NCBI GenBank assembly: GCA_034440615.1
Contig: JAOTOM010005131.1
Span: 851,001-915,000 of the forward strand
Direction: 5' to 3'
Origin: Ashinkailepas kermadecensis
Taxonomy: Eukaryota; Arthropoda; Thecostraca; Neolepadidae
DNA: 64,000 nucleotides
Each line of letters starts with the position of its first letter. The first letter of the stretch is position 1. This document shows, piece after piece, positions 52,210 to 64,000 of this stretch. A program made the translations under genes and the position numbers. The notes under the pieces were generated by a model. The model ran no database searches. It was not told the DNA's origin and saw only the letters and a program-made list of their open reading frames with translations.

Positions 52210-55200
52210 CTTGCTCGCTCGCTCTCAAATCAAATACCTGTTTCCCATCAAACATACCGCTTGGCCGGTGCCGCCGAGCCAAGGGTCCATTAACCTTTGT
52301 GGAGGGGACAGACCTTAACCGTTAACCCGAATAGTCAATCGTGAATGGAGTAACGCCCGACGTGGAAATTTTGTTTATCAGAGATCCGCCAATTCAGTGT
52401 GTTTACCTGTATATACGTTGTAATTTGCATCATATTCAACAAGATAATGGGTTTGGTTCCGGCGGGTTTATGAGGGTCTTGATGTCGTCCTTGACTGTGC
52501 GTAACGTTAGATCCCATAAGTGGTAAGCCGCGTTCGCACTACTGACCACATTTTCGACGGAGGAGCGTCCAGTTGCTGTCGTTGCGGGTATGCTGAAAAA
52601 AAATTGTTTATGCAGATTGATAGCCACTGGCGGAACAATTTTCTCAATTCCGCCCATCAGGCCTCGAGTAAACGGTCCTTCATTTGCATATTCAACATGA
52701 ATATCACGGCAATCGGTGTTGTTCCCCGCTGGTCTAATGCTTAAAGAGACTCATAGAATGGAGACCATAAGTTAGGATCCCCCCCCCCCTTTCCTGCTCA
52801 CTCTCCATGTATCCCATTACAAAGCAAGTTCATCGCCACACGTAATATGATGCTTGATCTGCTGTCAAAAACGAATTCATGCACGAAGGAGCTACTACAT
52901 GTGAAAATATTATCGTTGGAAGCATTAGCTCAACGTGAATATTGGTGGCGAAAATATCGCAACTGCTGAGGATCGAACCACGTCCAGAAGGAGAAATTTC
53001 GTACTTTGTCTGTATTCGTGCTCAGAACATTGCCAAATGTGATCGATAACTGCGTAAAATCGACTTCATTTTGAAGAGGAATACAGTGGCGAACATTTTA
53101 ACGCGAGGTCTAGTGTGAGTCACTACAATAATAAGGCTAGGGGAACCCAGAAAGTAATCAGATGTCATACTGTATGCTAAATTCACAGACAAAGGTCACT
53201 GACATACATCTCCTTACTTGAAAAATGGAAACCGCCCGCGCTTCAGACCTAGTGATGCGAAATATTGCTCCTCCCACAAGGACGATAATCAGTGCAATTC
53301 TTCCGATTCCATCTGGGGATACCCGCATAATGGTTCAGACAGCACAATTCAGTCGCATGCTAAATCAACGTGTCCCTTATGGGAGCGTTGATCTCCGCCG
53401 ATCACAAATGATACATGAGAAAACAAAACCTGGTCACTACGAAATAGTAACGAAAAATTGTAGCTCTACCCGTTCGGAACAACGACGCACACGCGAAACA
53501 CGGACTCGCTGAGTTATTTCGCACATATTTACCGAAATTAACTGAAACCTGCATATTTCTCTCCAAGTGCCTGCACTAAACTTTAACCGTCTGGACTGCT
53601 GTGTTAAAATGGTTGCCGATTGTCCGTGCTCGAACTTGCAATACGCACGTTGCATAGCTTATTGACACTCAGGATCATAGGAGGATGCCTCTACCTAATC
53701 CAAGTGTCTCATGTCCTGAACCCGTCCGTACGGCTTGTTACATGAAATGGCGGAGACGAACATTTGGCGGCAGAAACCAAACGTATGCCCATAAAGAAGA
53801 GAAGTTCAGACCTTTGTGCGATCTTTGTCAATGCTTAGCTTCGTTCATCCTTAAAATTATCGTACGTGACAAGCTGCATTCCACGCACGTGACGTCCGGT
53901 TGATCGGTACATTAAGTATAGAAGCAAGTTAGCAACACAGACGTTCTTTTGCAGACAGAGAGGTAAGCAAGCCGCAATACGATTCGCCTGATTCTGGATC
54001 TATGTTGATGCAGAACATAAATCACACGAAAAGGAGAAAGTTATTCCAGGTATATAACTTATAATTGTTTGGGATAATTCGCTAAACATTGATGGGTACA
54101 TGTGAACTCCTTTTCACGGCAAAATGTCCATGAATATCGCAAAGCATTCACGATGGAGGAACAACGTTTACCGTACAATCCCTGGAAACTCGCCGTCAGG
54201 CTTTGTACCTGTCAGTACATGTATTGCCCTTGAATGCTGAAGGTCGGGTAAACATTCGGAGGTCCAAAAACTTTAAGTTGGTGCCGTTGAGGAACGAACA
54301 GTGCACTGACCATTACGTCGTCAAAATTGCTAAGTGCGGTGAGGAATTAGATAGGGAATTAATTCCGGGTTCGTCCGTTACTTAATGTAAAAGCTAGCCG
54401 GCAAGACAGGACGGGACGGACCCGACTACCGTCTGTGACGGATGATAACGTGAGACGACTTACGCATTTTAGTGAGGAGACGGTTTGCAAGCCGCCCTTC
54501 CACGGGCGAGAAATTTCATGGGCCCAAATGTGAGTAACGAAATAGCCTCCTTCACCCCTCGCCAGAGGAGACAGAAGGACGGCTGAAAAGACGGGAAATG
54601 GCGAACATACACCCTTGGTTGTTACCACTGGGAAAGCGTGCCGAGAAGACTGGACATTTAACAGGGCAGCGGGATAACTTGAGTAATTATGGGCCGCAAA
54701 TCCCTTCGGCCTGGTGATCACAGAGGGACCATCCCGAGGGTGGTAAGACCCTACGGGGTTGATGGGTAGGTTCGCAGGCAGCGGCACCAAATTTTGGTTC
54801 GGGATGAACGCTGTGCGTACAGCTTAGGTAGCAGCCAAAAACGGCCAGGTTGGTATTCCTTCCCCGTCTCAGCTATTCCAGTAGACCTGGGCCTCTTGAT
54901 TTTAGCACAGGCAGGGAAGATGAAGTTTGGCGTTCCGTAAGCCCCCCAGGATAGGACAGACAGGGGATTTTGTGGGTCTCCCTATATGATCCCGGGCAGG
55001 ATAGGTTAGAAAGACGATTGGGGGACCATCCCGACCGATTTGTGGTCCAGGACCACCTGTGGGGGTGGCTGCCAATCGCAAGTTCCAGCGTACAAGCCCC
55101 GGCAGGGCGTCGACTGATTTAAAGTTAGGTAGGCCGGTCACTATTACCCAAGCCCCGACATAAGACCCAAGCAGAAATTATCGGAATGTCGCCACCCAGT

Positions 55201-56590
55201 GTATCAAGCCTTGAAGGCAGCAACAGAAATAGTAATTGCCATACCAACCAAGGGTGTGGCGTCAGCCGGCCTCAATTGTGGACCTGAGCACGGGTAATTC
55301 AACGATTAACTTTGGACCAGTAAGCCCTAAGCAACGATCCGTGAAAGTAAGACTTGCTGAATGTTCACATACCACTGGAGGGAAAGAAATCGCGGGCCAA
55401 ACACGTACATTTTGCATTAATGGAGCGAACGTACGGAATGAAAGGGAATGAATGTGAGTTTGCATGACCTAGCTAAGGGTAATTAAGGACCAGTGGGGGC
55501 TGTTTGGGACCCAATGTGTGCATGCAGCTGTCAGAAACCCATCGTTGTCAAAAATTTGACTCAGGATAATTACCTAGGCCCGCAAATTGCAAGTCCGGCG
55601 ACCCGTAAGAGCATTGCTGGTGGAGGACATGGAGGGCAATAAGAGGGATTCTAGCACATGAGTGGGCCCTGAAGCTGGACGAGGGCCGGTGACGGATGCA
55701 TTTCCAACTCCAATGTTCACCCATTACTCTTATGACCACCCCCCTAAGTCTCTCCAACCACGCGGTTCCTCTAGCCTTCCTTAGCGCCACGACCAAGCTG
55801 GGTTCACTGAGCCATACAAGGGAATAAATACGTAATATGTGGATAATTACCTTAGTGCCAAAACAAACTAATGTCTTAATGCTTTCTCGACCAGAAGAAT
55901 TTTCCCGCTGGCCTCTAGATTGTAGCGAGCTGGTGGGGCTGGTGCTAAGCATATCTTAAAGATATCTCCCATTGATCAACCCACTTCTATGTCCACCAAG
56001 TCTAACTGAATGTAGCTAGATTCATCACTACTGTTAGTTATTCCCACCAGCTTGATGTCATAAGCAAGCTTAAACGATCATTTCTCAGTCCAAGGACGAC
56101 AATTTCGCGAAGGTGACAACGATAAATGGATTGAATTGGTTTTCTGATCGCCATCTTAGGGATTTATTGATTTTTAATAACATTTGGTGCTGGCTGCAAT
56201 TGGCACTTGGCACACAAGCTAAAATAATAAATCCTCAGCGAATAATTTCACGGCAAGAGCAAGCATTGAACAACAATGCATAAATGATAATGCAACAATA
56301 AATCAATGGCAATGTATAAATAATGCATAACCTTAAAATTCCACGCCGTCACGCCCATGGTTTTCGCTGTGCTGTACCGTTTTGTAAATGATGTCTTTGA
56401 GAAGGTATTGAAGCTGGGAAGCTCTAATCATGCAGGCTCTAATCACAGAAGACAAGTTTGTAGGAAGAAAATGCATTTAAAGACATCATTCCTCCCATTT
56501 TATATGGGCGTCGGTGTTGTTTCATATGCTTGTGAGGGGAAATTTTCCCCCTCAATGCTGGCTTTCCCCATGGGCGTATGTTTCTAAAAA
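52210..56590. other. Long intergenic stretch without recognised gene
   Basis: Open frames are at most about 145 codons, and none showed a family motif. GGGACCATCCCGA occurs twice (about 54727 and 55023). The sequence between 54400 and 55600 is GC-balanced and could be a decayed element, but I cannot name it. Confidence 0.4.
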
Positions 56591-56599
56591 TTATTGGGG

Positions 56600-58060
56600 A
56601 CCAGTGTAGTACCTATATTTGCATTAAGGGGGAGGGGCAAACGTATTTGGAGGGGTCGACATACACCATTAAAAAGTCCTCGGATTTCGACCACTATTTT
56701 GTCAAAGGGGACCTTTTAAAATACAATAATTAGTGACCAACTGAATTGTCCTGTGGAGGGGCATAATCTACCACTATTGTTTCTGATTCGTCGGATTTCA
56801 ACCCTAACTCCCCCACTCTGTCCCAAGGTTTTCTTTTGGTATCCCTTGATAAGCCACCTCACACTGCTGAAATTACACCTACACAAATCACGTTAAAATC
56901 ACGATTTTTGGGCTCCCACTGTGCTTATGTGGGGCCCTAAACGCAAATTTTTGGGAGCCCCGACGTGAATTTGTCATGCCCAGACCAAATGTTTCGGACT
57001 ACCGATGGGAATTGTGGGTCCCGAGCGCGATATTTGAGGGACCGGTTCGAGTTTGCGGGGCACGTTGAACTTAGCTGTGGCCCCAACGCGATCTTGGCGG
57101 TTCCTGTCGCATATTTTCGGCCCTCGGAGCGAGTTTTCCGGGGCTCGCCGTATTTATTTGGAGCCCCCTACGTGAATTCTGGTGGACCGATGCGAATTTT
57201 GGTGGCCCCAGCGCGACTTTTGGGGGCCCCGGCTAGATTTTTGGGAGCTTGTCCAACTTAGGAGGGAGGGGGCATTTACCCCTTTGATATGCCACTGCGG
57301 CCACCGAAGAAGTTTTTTGTCCAGTCGATGGCACCTTTCGGAGTATAAAAGCCCTCCGGGTAATTTTTCCCGGACCTGTTCTTAATTGTCCGGTGCAGGG
57401 GTCGATTCGATCGAGTCTCGGTGTGACCTTTTTGGACATCGAGTTCTATCTTTTTAAAGGTCCTTATGTGATAGTTTTGGATCCCTGTACAATTCTTCGG
57501 TCTCCCGGTGCGATTTTTTTCTTTCGATGCCCTGAAACGTTTTTCTCCGGTGCCCAACTGGTTTTTGGGGGCCTGACCCGATTTTTGAGGCCGCAGTGAC
57601 ATTCCGGTTGAGAGTTGATTTGTTAGGGCATCTGCAACTTTTGGGGCCCCAGTCGCGTCAGGGGCCCACAAGGTCGCGACCTTTTGGGCCCCCAGTGTGA
57701 TTTTCAAGGTCTGCGACGCGACTTTTTTTAGTCCAATGTAATCTTTTGTGTCCCGACGTAATTTTATTGGATCCCTAACACGAGTTTTAGCGACCTCGAC
57801 ACGTTTTGGAGGCTTGTTGCGTCATTGTTTGGGCCCCAGAGTGATTATCCATGTCCGGATTGTTTTTCGTTGCCCTGGCTTCAATTATGTCCCAATTAGA
57901 CTGTTGGGGAACGGTACGACCTGTCGTGCCCCTAACGTGATTTTCATGGTTCGGGCGTGACTTTTTGGTACCCCAGGCTCAGCGTGATTTTCAGGGGCCC
58001 CGGTCGGCTCTTTTTGGGCCCATGTCGTGATTTTCAAGTACCCCGGCACGACTCCTACAA
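56600..58060. repeat. Unrecognised degenerate repeat element, copy 2
   Basis: It starts CAGTGTAGTACCTATA and follows copy 1 in the same order: CGACCACTATTTT (56695), TAGTGACCAACTGAATT (56731), GATATGCCACTGC (57286), GTCGATGGCACC (57324), CCTGTTCTTAAT (57375), TTCCGGTTGAGA (57602), CTGCGACGCGACTTTTTT (57709), GAGTTTTAGCGACC (57782), CCTAACGTGATTTTCATGG (57930). It is about 1.2 kb shorter in its first half than copy 1. Confidence 0.75.
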
Positions 58061-59760
58061 TTTCTTAGGGGCTTCTTGCAAATTATAGGCCTCCTCTCGC
58101 ATCTTAGGGGTCTCGTCTCATTTCCCGGAGCCTCTCTACCGGCATTGGATGTCTCCTCGTGTGTCCTACCCTACTCCATGTTAAATGACCCTCCTCTCCC
58201 GTCTTGGAGGGCCTCCTCCTACATCCTGGGGCCCCTTTAACATGGCATGGGGCTTCCTGTCGTGTTCCAGGGGCATTATCTACCAAATTAGGGGCCTCCT
58301 CCTTTGTCCTGGCAAAGCCTACCCGTCTGTTGGGCATCATCAATTTTGGAAACCTCACCTCCTTCCATACCTACTACCACTCCCATCTTAAGGGCCTCCT
58401 CTCATTTCCTGGGAACTCCTTCCGGTCTTCGGGGCCTCATTCGGCCCTAGTGGCCTCCTATTCCGTCTTGAGGGACTCCTCTCGAGTCCGGCAGGGGCCT
58501 CCTCTTCTCTTCTAGAGGCATACTTTTTCAAATTAGGGGCCTCCTCTTATGGCCTGGGGGCCTCCTGCTCAGCGTTTTGATTCGATCTTTGCCCATTTTA
58601 AGGGTGGCCTCTTATCTCCTGGTGGACTCCTCTTCTCTCTCAGGTTCCTCGTCTTCCAAATTACAAGCAACCTTTCCTATCTCAGTTGCCTTGTCATTTT
58701 CTGGGGACCTTCTTACCCGTATTGGAGCCTTCTTTCTCGCCTAGGAGCCATCCCTCTTATATAATGGCCTTTTTCTCCTATTTTAGGGGCCTCCTCGTTC
58801 ATCATGGGTCTCATTTCCAATCTTGTGTCGTCCTCTTCCGAATTAGGTGCCTCCTGACACGTTTCTGGATCATCCTTTTCTATCTTGGTGGAACCTTACC
58901 CGTTTTGGGGCCTGTTCTTGCGTCTCCGAAACCTCATTTCATATCAACTGGCTTTCTCTTCCGTTTTAGGACCTCCTCTCATTTTCTGGGGCCTCCCTTT
59001 CAGTATTGGGGCCTCCTTTGCAATCCTGGGGCCTACTTTGCAATCATGGGGCCTCCTTTGGAATCCTGAGGGCCTCCTTTTCAATCCTGGGGGCCTCCTT
59101 TGCAATCCTGGGGCCTCCTTTGCAATCTTGGGGGCCTCCTTTGCAATCATGGGGGCCTCCGTGCCAATTGTTGGCACTCTATTGATTTCTGGGGCCTCCT
59201 ATCCTCTCCTAGGTGACTCCTTTTCATATTAGGGGCCTCCTCTCACGTCTTGGAGGCCTCCTCACTTGTGTTTGGAGCCTCATTATCCTCTTAGCGGGTG
59301 CTTTGTGTCATAGTCCCAAATCTTCTCTCCTAGGTCCTCCTCTTCCAAAATATGGGCCTCATCTGGCTGGTCTCAGTCGCCTTCTCTCATTCCTGCGGAG
59401 ACCAATTCTTACCTATCTTGGGGCTCCCACTTGCGTCCGGAGAAATATCTCCTATCATTCCTTATTTTCTATTGCAGGGGCCTCCTCTTCCATCTTTGGA
59501 GCCTCGTTTTCCAAATTAAGAATACCCTGCCACCCATCGGAAGCCTTCTTGTCTAACTTGGGTGGCTTCCTGCCCGTCTCGGTGGAATCCTTTTCGTCCT
59601 GGGGACCTCCTCCAAATCCCTGTCCTACGTGTCTTGTTAGGATCTGATTAGATTTCCCGGAAGCCTCGTTGCCAGTCTTGGGCCTCCTTGACAGCATGAT
59701 CTTTTGTCTCGTCGGCCTCCTTGCTCACCTTTTTTCCCTGTGTATTTCCGGATAGGGGCC
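58060..59760. repeat. Degenerate GGGGCCTCCT array, about 25-bp period
   Basis: GGGCCTCCT followed by 12-16 variable bases rich in TTTC or CAATC, then CTGGGG, recurs throughout. It is cleanest at 58990-59165, where GGCCTCCTTTGCAATCCTGG units are near-identical. It is continuous with copy 2 of the degenerate element on its left. Confidence 0.85.
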
Positions 59761-60200
59761 TTCTCAAATTTCAGGGGAGCGGCGCCCGCACCCTCCCCCC
59801 AGTCTCACGGAAGGGGGCGATTTCCCCCTCTGCCCCCCCCGGTGGCGACGCCCCTGCCCAGGAGACGTCCTGTAGTATTAGACCTGGCGCATCACAACCA
59901 CAAAGAGCGGTGTTGTCGCCCAATGACGTAATAAGGCTGGCGGTGCGTTCTTTGATCAAGGGACGATGATTACCTCGTTTGTATTCACTTTGAAAGTTAC
60001 TTGCGCACTGGAGACGAATATCGGTGCGTGTGGTAAAAAAAACTATTAGGACAAATATCCTACTGTGCATCGTGAATCAGGAACCTAATTAGTTGAAAAT
60101 ACAAAGCGTGCTGTGCTAAGTTGGGTATCAATTTGTCTTACCGACTGTCGCCCGCCAAAAAAGAGGTCATCCTTTGAAGTTGAACAAACCGTGAACGGCT
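59761..60200. other. Intergenic without recognised gene
   Basis: A C-rich block near 59785-59850 ends GTGGCGACGCCCCTG, the reverse complement of a terminus-like CAGGGGCGTCGCCAC. Otherwise nothing was recognised. Confidence 0.4.
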
Positions 60201-60214
60201 GACCTCGTGAGAAG

Positions 60215-60270
60215 TTAGTTAGTTATTAGGGCTTTAGGGCGCATCGACTTCATTGGTCATGTAGCTCCCA
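60215..60270 (-). mobile_element. Hairpin mini-retroposon copy f
   Basis: A 56-bp reverse-oriented insertion with a perfect 13-bp duplication ACCTCGTGAGAAG at 60202-60214 and 60271-60283. On the minus strand it reads GGGAGC ... GAC ... GTC ... GCGCCC, then TAAAGCCCTAATAACTAAC. Confidence 0.92.
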
Positions 60271-60283
60271 ACCTCGTGAGAAG

Positions 60284-60910
60284 GATCGCGTTCGAAGTGG
60301 TAGATACTGAATAGGTAGTTACCTACCTTGGTGCCTACTTATGTGTGCAGGCTCAATCTAAGCTGAGGTGATCATGAACTGGAATAGTATTCCCAGTAAA
60401 TTTTCAGTTATAAAGTCATGAAGTGATCAGACTTAATAATAGCCACAAGAGCCCATCCATTTTAAGTCTGCAAAGGGAAGATACCATGATCTAGGCAAAA
60501 AGACACCACCTCAACCAACACTACATCCATAATTCCAAAGAATACATCCACTGACATCCCCCACCAGAGTGGGAAACTTACTTTCCAGGTTGGGAGTCAG
60601 AAGGTGGTTTTACAGCGGCAATTTGCTCTGTCGCTTTTGATCTTTGCTTCAACCGAAACATTCCAGACACGAACTAAAAAAGTACATCGGAGAACATTTA
60701 ATATTAACGCTGGCCGTAACGATCACACGATGGGTCCGTACTACTGACTGTAATGACAGCACGCACGGTCTGTACCAGCGCACGTAGCGAGCATACGTAT
60801 GAACAGTCTACCTACCGTTTGGCAGTGGAACTTGCATACTTTCTGTACATACGGGCAGTGCCGGCTGGGGTGGAGTGGAGGCCGATTGTGACCTCATTTG
60901 ACCCTGAAGA
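60284..60910. other. Intergenic without recognised gene
   Basis: No element or gene was recognised. Confidence 0.4.
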
Positions 60911-60923
60911 CCTGGGGTCATGA

Positions 60924-61080
60924 GGGGACGAGTGGTCTAGGGGTTAGATGCTCGTCTCACAATCAAAAGATTGTGGGTTCGAATCTCACCTGTCGCTACT
61001 CTTCGCCCGCGACCAATCGGCGTGAGAGATTGGCGACGCTATGACCCAACGGTCCACGTGTCGTAAAACCAATAACCAAC
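60924..61080 (+). mobile_element. tRNA-derived SINE, sister of the 27017 copy
   Basis: Head, body and tail match the copy at 27017 almost base for base, ending AATAACCAAC. The flanks carry CTGGGGTCATGA and CTGGGGGTCATGA, a target-site duplication differing by one G. The tRNA-like head has TGGTCTAGGGGTTAGATGC and GGGTTCGAATCTC. Confidence 0.93.
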
Positions 61081-61094
61081 CTGGGGGTCATGAA

Positions 61095-61694
61095 ATGTAT
61101 ACTGCAGCGAGTTCAATACAGCTGTAATTCCTCCAAATTTTGTGTTTCTAGTTTCCGATCTTAGGTGCCCGAACTCCCCCTCGGTGAACATTATGTGAGA
61201 GGCATGTTGACCGGGTATTTTCTGCACTTCCTACGGTAGCATTGCTTGCACTCAAAATGTAAAGGAATGTGGTGCGTACAGAACCGGGCCGTTGAAATAA
61301 ACAACTTGAACTCGATATGGATGCAATGTTTCCTTCCAGAGACAAAGTTCCATGGTGACAATTCAAAATGGTCCAATTGGACATTCATTGCATGAGTCTC
61401 CACGTAAATCAGGAAGCGTATTGCAATTTGCTGATGTTAGTAAGTTGAATTTTGCTTATTTCAACAGCGTCGACAATAAAACCTATTTCGTTATTAAAAC
61501 TGATTTAAAATTATATTTGGTGGTCGCTTTTAATTTATGCAGATCATCATGCCAGGTCTTCTCCCTCTATCTTGTTCCTCAGACCACGTGACCTAAGAGC
61601 AAAAATCCGCTGTAAATCCACCTAGAGTGCATACCGACTTTGTCCAGAGTACATTTTCATGGACATTATTTTGTATGCATGGAATCTGTTTACT
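61095..61694. other. Intergenic without recognised gene
   Basis: No gene was recognised; the G+C content starts to fall. Confidence 0.4.
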
Positions 61695-61705
61695 GACAAC
61701 TGACA

Positions 61706-61771
61706 TGGACATGGGCGCTAAATGATCATGCTTTGGTCGAAGCGCCCTTAAACCCAAATAACAACAACAAC
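61706..61771 (+). mobile_element. Hairpin mini-retroposon copy e
   Basis: 66 bp with an 11-bp duplication GACAACTGACA at 61695-61705 and 61772-61782. GGGCGC/GCGCCC stem, then TTAAACCCAAATAACAACAA. The tail is longer than in other copies, and five extra bases precede the usual 5-prime boundary. Confidence 0.88.
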
Positions 61772-61782
61772 GACAACTGACA

Positions 61783-62519
61783 GGAAAAGCCTATGTAGTC
61801 ATTACCTATGTAATTTGAATAAGTAATGTACATTGTCATTTTTGATCAAATCAAATGCAAAACATAGGAACAAAGAAGTGAACAATGGATGGCACAGCCT
61901 GGCAGCAAATCATGATAATCAGCACAGATTCATCTCTCATAGCTCACAGGAGCAATGGGCTTTACTTTCACTGTTGGTTTCAGTACAAGGCTAGCCATAT
62001 GAAAGACAAATAAAAATACTTCACACTTCACCCTCAGCTCAGGGCACATACATATCTATGCAGCTAATTCCCTATGTAATATGAACCCATCTCTGCTACT
62101 GCACACACCACAGTCAGATGTGATAGCAGTGCACAAAGCAAAGGATAAGTTAATCTCTTGTGTTTGTGGCATGACACTGTTAGCAATGTGTTCAAAGTTG
62201 CTAATGGTTATGGCATCATATTAAAAACACCTTGCTTTGGTTTTTCAGAGATAAAATTTCTGAAGAAGTGTCTTAATTCCCACCCTGTCTCCCATACTCA
62301 TCAATGTCTCTACCTTCCCTATTCAGCCCTATTCACTCAACCTAATGTAACACATGTGACTTGAGTGCCCTACAAATAATTTTCAGACCCCATCCATACC
62401 TGCTTAAAGGGGCCTGTACAGTGCACACCTACTTACCACAAATATCACCCCAGCCACCACTGCTTAGAACTGAAAAACAAGATTTTGCAACCTAAAAAAG
62501 TTTTCCACCATATTTTTAA
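61783..62519. other. AT-rich intergenic stretch
   Basis: No gene was recognised. Base composition is clearly more AT-rich than the left part of the window. Confidence 0.4.
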
Positions 62520-62650
62520 TTTATTCAATGAGGGACAACATCAGCAGGCAGACTATTCCACTGATCAACAATCCTTTGACTAAAGACCTGTTGTTGCTTA
62601 GCTGTCCTACACCTTGATTTGTCTAACCTGAATTAATGACCCCTATGTGA
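62520..62650 (-). pseudogene. LINE 3-prime scrap, CR1/L2-like C-terminus
   Basis: On the minus strand a frame reads HRGH, stop, FRLDKSRCRTAKQQQVFSQR, IVDQWNSLPADVV. The RGH...FS-R-V--WNSLP--VV pattern is the conserved C-terminal end of CR1/L2/Jockey-type reverse transcriptase proteins. There is at least one internal stop and the upstream part is unreadable. Confidence 0.55.
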
Positions 62651-63471
62651 TAGTCTAAATATTTCCACCCCATGTACTCCCCTCACCTAAATTTATGGTA
62701 TTTCTTTCTTCAGTAGTATAGTACAGGTCACCTGGATTTGAATACCATTTCCCAAGAGTATTAATCAGCTGGGTAGTTCTTGAGATCTCAGAGGGTGAAT
62801 CTATCCCCCCCTCCTCACTGCTGGAACTTTTAATCTGAAAGCATCGACAGGGCACATGCTTAAAACAATGGCTGTTTTTGCACCATTCTGCTTCTGTAGC
62901 ACCTTTGGGCATGCTGGAGAAAAAGTGGTTGGATAAATGGTCTATCAGCAGAGCATATCCTTCATATCCTACCAGGCAGACAGGGTTATCATATTCCTGC
63001 AGTTGGATGCAAATTAACACTAACACAGCTTTATCTTGCATATGAAAATATATTCTAATATGAAAATATCTTGCAATATTTTTATATGTCCTTATACCAA
63101 GATGCTCATCAATTGTGCAAGATGCAATGCAAGATGCATATTATTTTTTCTTAACTGTGGATATTGCATCTTAAAATTGCTTGACTGTTTTTTTTATTCG
63201 CACATGAAAATAGTCTCTTCCTTCATTCAAATTGAACAGCTCTAGTTGGGATTCAACATTTCATGTGCCCAAAAATGTACATCTAAATACCTCCATTTTG
63301 CATGTTTTCCTCAACTGTGGCATTTCTATCATATTGGACACTAGCACAAAATTAATTTGGGAACACTGGGAATAGAAGATGGCAGAGATTAACTACAAAA
63401 GTCAACATTGAAGAAAAAACCTGTTTGATTCAATATGCAAGATTTGATATGCTGGATGGAGTAAATAATGG

Positions 63472-63590
63472 ATGCATGGATTGAAAAGTGCTTCTTATGC
63501 AGATGATGTATCTTTTTGGGTTTCTTCCTTAAGGAAACCTTATGTTGCTATTCTTTCCCATCTTGCATGTATTAGTGGTCAAACCAGTGG
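63472..63590 (+). pseudogene. Reverse transcriptase scrap with YADD
   Basis: The frame LKSASYADDVSFWVSSLRKP contains the YADD catalytic box in a typical hydrophobic setting. It runs only about 40 codons before merging with another repeat, and no other domain is visible. Confidence 0.5.
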
Positions 63591-63720
63591 CATACCTCAA
63601 TCTTCATCAGAGGCAAACAGATTTGATGGGGTGCAACTGCATGAAAAAGTTGCTGCATTTTGACACATACTTTTTTCGAAGAGATCCTTTTGATCAAAAT
63701 AATAAGTGACAGCCTAGTCT
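63588..63720. repeat. Short third copy of the degenerate element start
   Basis: CAGTGGCATACCTCAATC, then ATTTGATGGGGTGCAAC, then ATCCTTTTGATCAAAATAAT and AAGTGACA follow the same order as the first 150 bp of the copies at 46580 and 56600. Confidence 0.5.
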
Positions 63721-63774
63721 GCAGTAGGTGCTGAATAATATCAGAGGAAATAAATACATTTTAAAAATAACTAA

Positions 63775-63880
63775 AAAACCTAACATGACCTGAACTAAAC
63801 TTACCTAACCTGACTTAACTTAACCTAACCTAATCTAGGCTAAGCTAAACTAACCTAACTTAACCAAACCAAAAGTGAAA
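63775..63880. repeat. Degenerate CCTAA-type tract
   Basis: Irregular ACCTAACC, CTTAACCTAACCTAATC and AACTTAACCAAACC units. CCTAA is the complement of the arthropod telomere repeat TTAGG, but most units deviate from it. Confidence 0.6.
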
Positions 63881-64000
63881 TGAAAGTCATCTGCAGACCT
63901 GGAGGTTATCTGTAGGGCCCACTGTAGGTCATTTATACATATGGCCGATTAGACCATCTGCAGGGTATACTGACAGCCTATCGTACACTAGAAGTCTGCT

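Noticed and set aside
54359..54790. 143-codon minus-strand frame
   Set aside because: No recognisable domain, no repeat partner and no splice context; left as unannotated.

Overview
This is a eukaryotic, animal-type nuclear window. One large spliced gene runs left to right across its centre, surrounded by minisatellites, microsatellites, SINEs and decayed retroelements. The source looks like an invertebrate, probably an arthropod. The reasons are the very high G+C at third codon positions of the exons, the Penelope-like and non-LTR element remnants, the tRNA-derived SINEs, and a degenerate tract built on CCTAA/TTAGG at the right edge. The exact group cannot be fixed from sequence alone; a crustacean is only a guess.

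Layout. 1-6757: 22-bp and 21-bp GC-rich satellites, a LINE 3-prime scrap and featureless DNA, probably upstream intron. 6758-45137: the 3-prime part of a midasin gene (MDN1/Rea1, the dynein-like AAA ATPase that remodels pre-60S ribosomes). I resolve 31 consecutive exons whose splice phases all agree and which give one open frame of 2,476 residues ending in the C-terminal VWA/MIDAS domain. The N-terminal domain, AAA ring and part of the linker lie outside the window. 45138 to about 45475: 3-prime UTR with an AATAAA signal. 45.5-64 kb: no convincing host gene. It holds SINEs, a poly(A)/poly(G) tract, two colinear copies of an unrecognised degenerate repeat, long (CT)n and (AT)n runs, an array based on GGGGCCTCCT, and a more AT-rich right end with two LINE scraps.

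Two patterns stand out. First, many introns of the midasin gene carry tandem arrays whose unit copies the adjacent splice site together with the first or last bases of the real exon. The gene therefore contains rows of decoy acceptors or decoy donors beside true ones. Second, six scattered copies of a 48-66-bp hairpin element occur, five of them flanked by their own 9-15-bp target-site duplications. This looks like an extremely short retroposon that shares an A-rich 3-prime tail style with the tRNA-derived SINEs here. I did not recognise either pattern from memory and could run no search.
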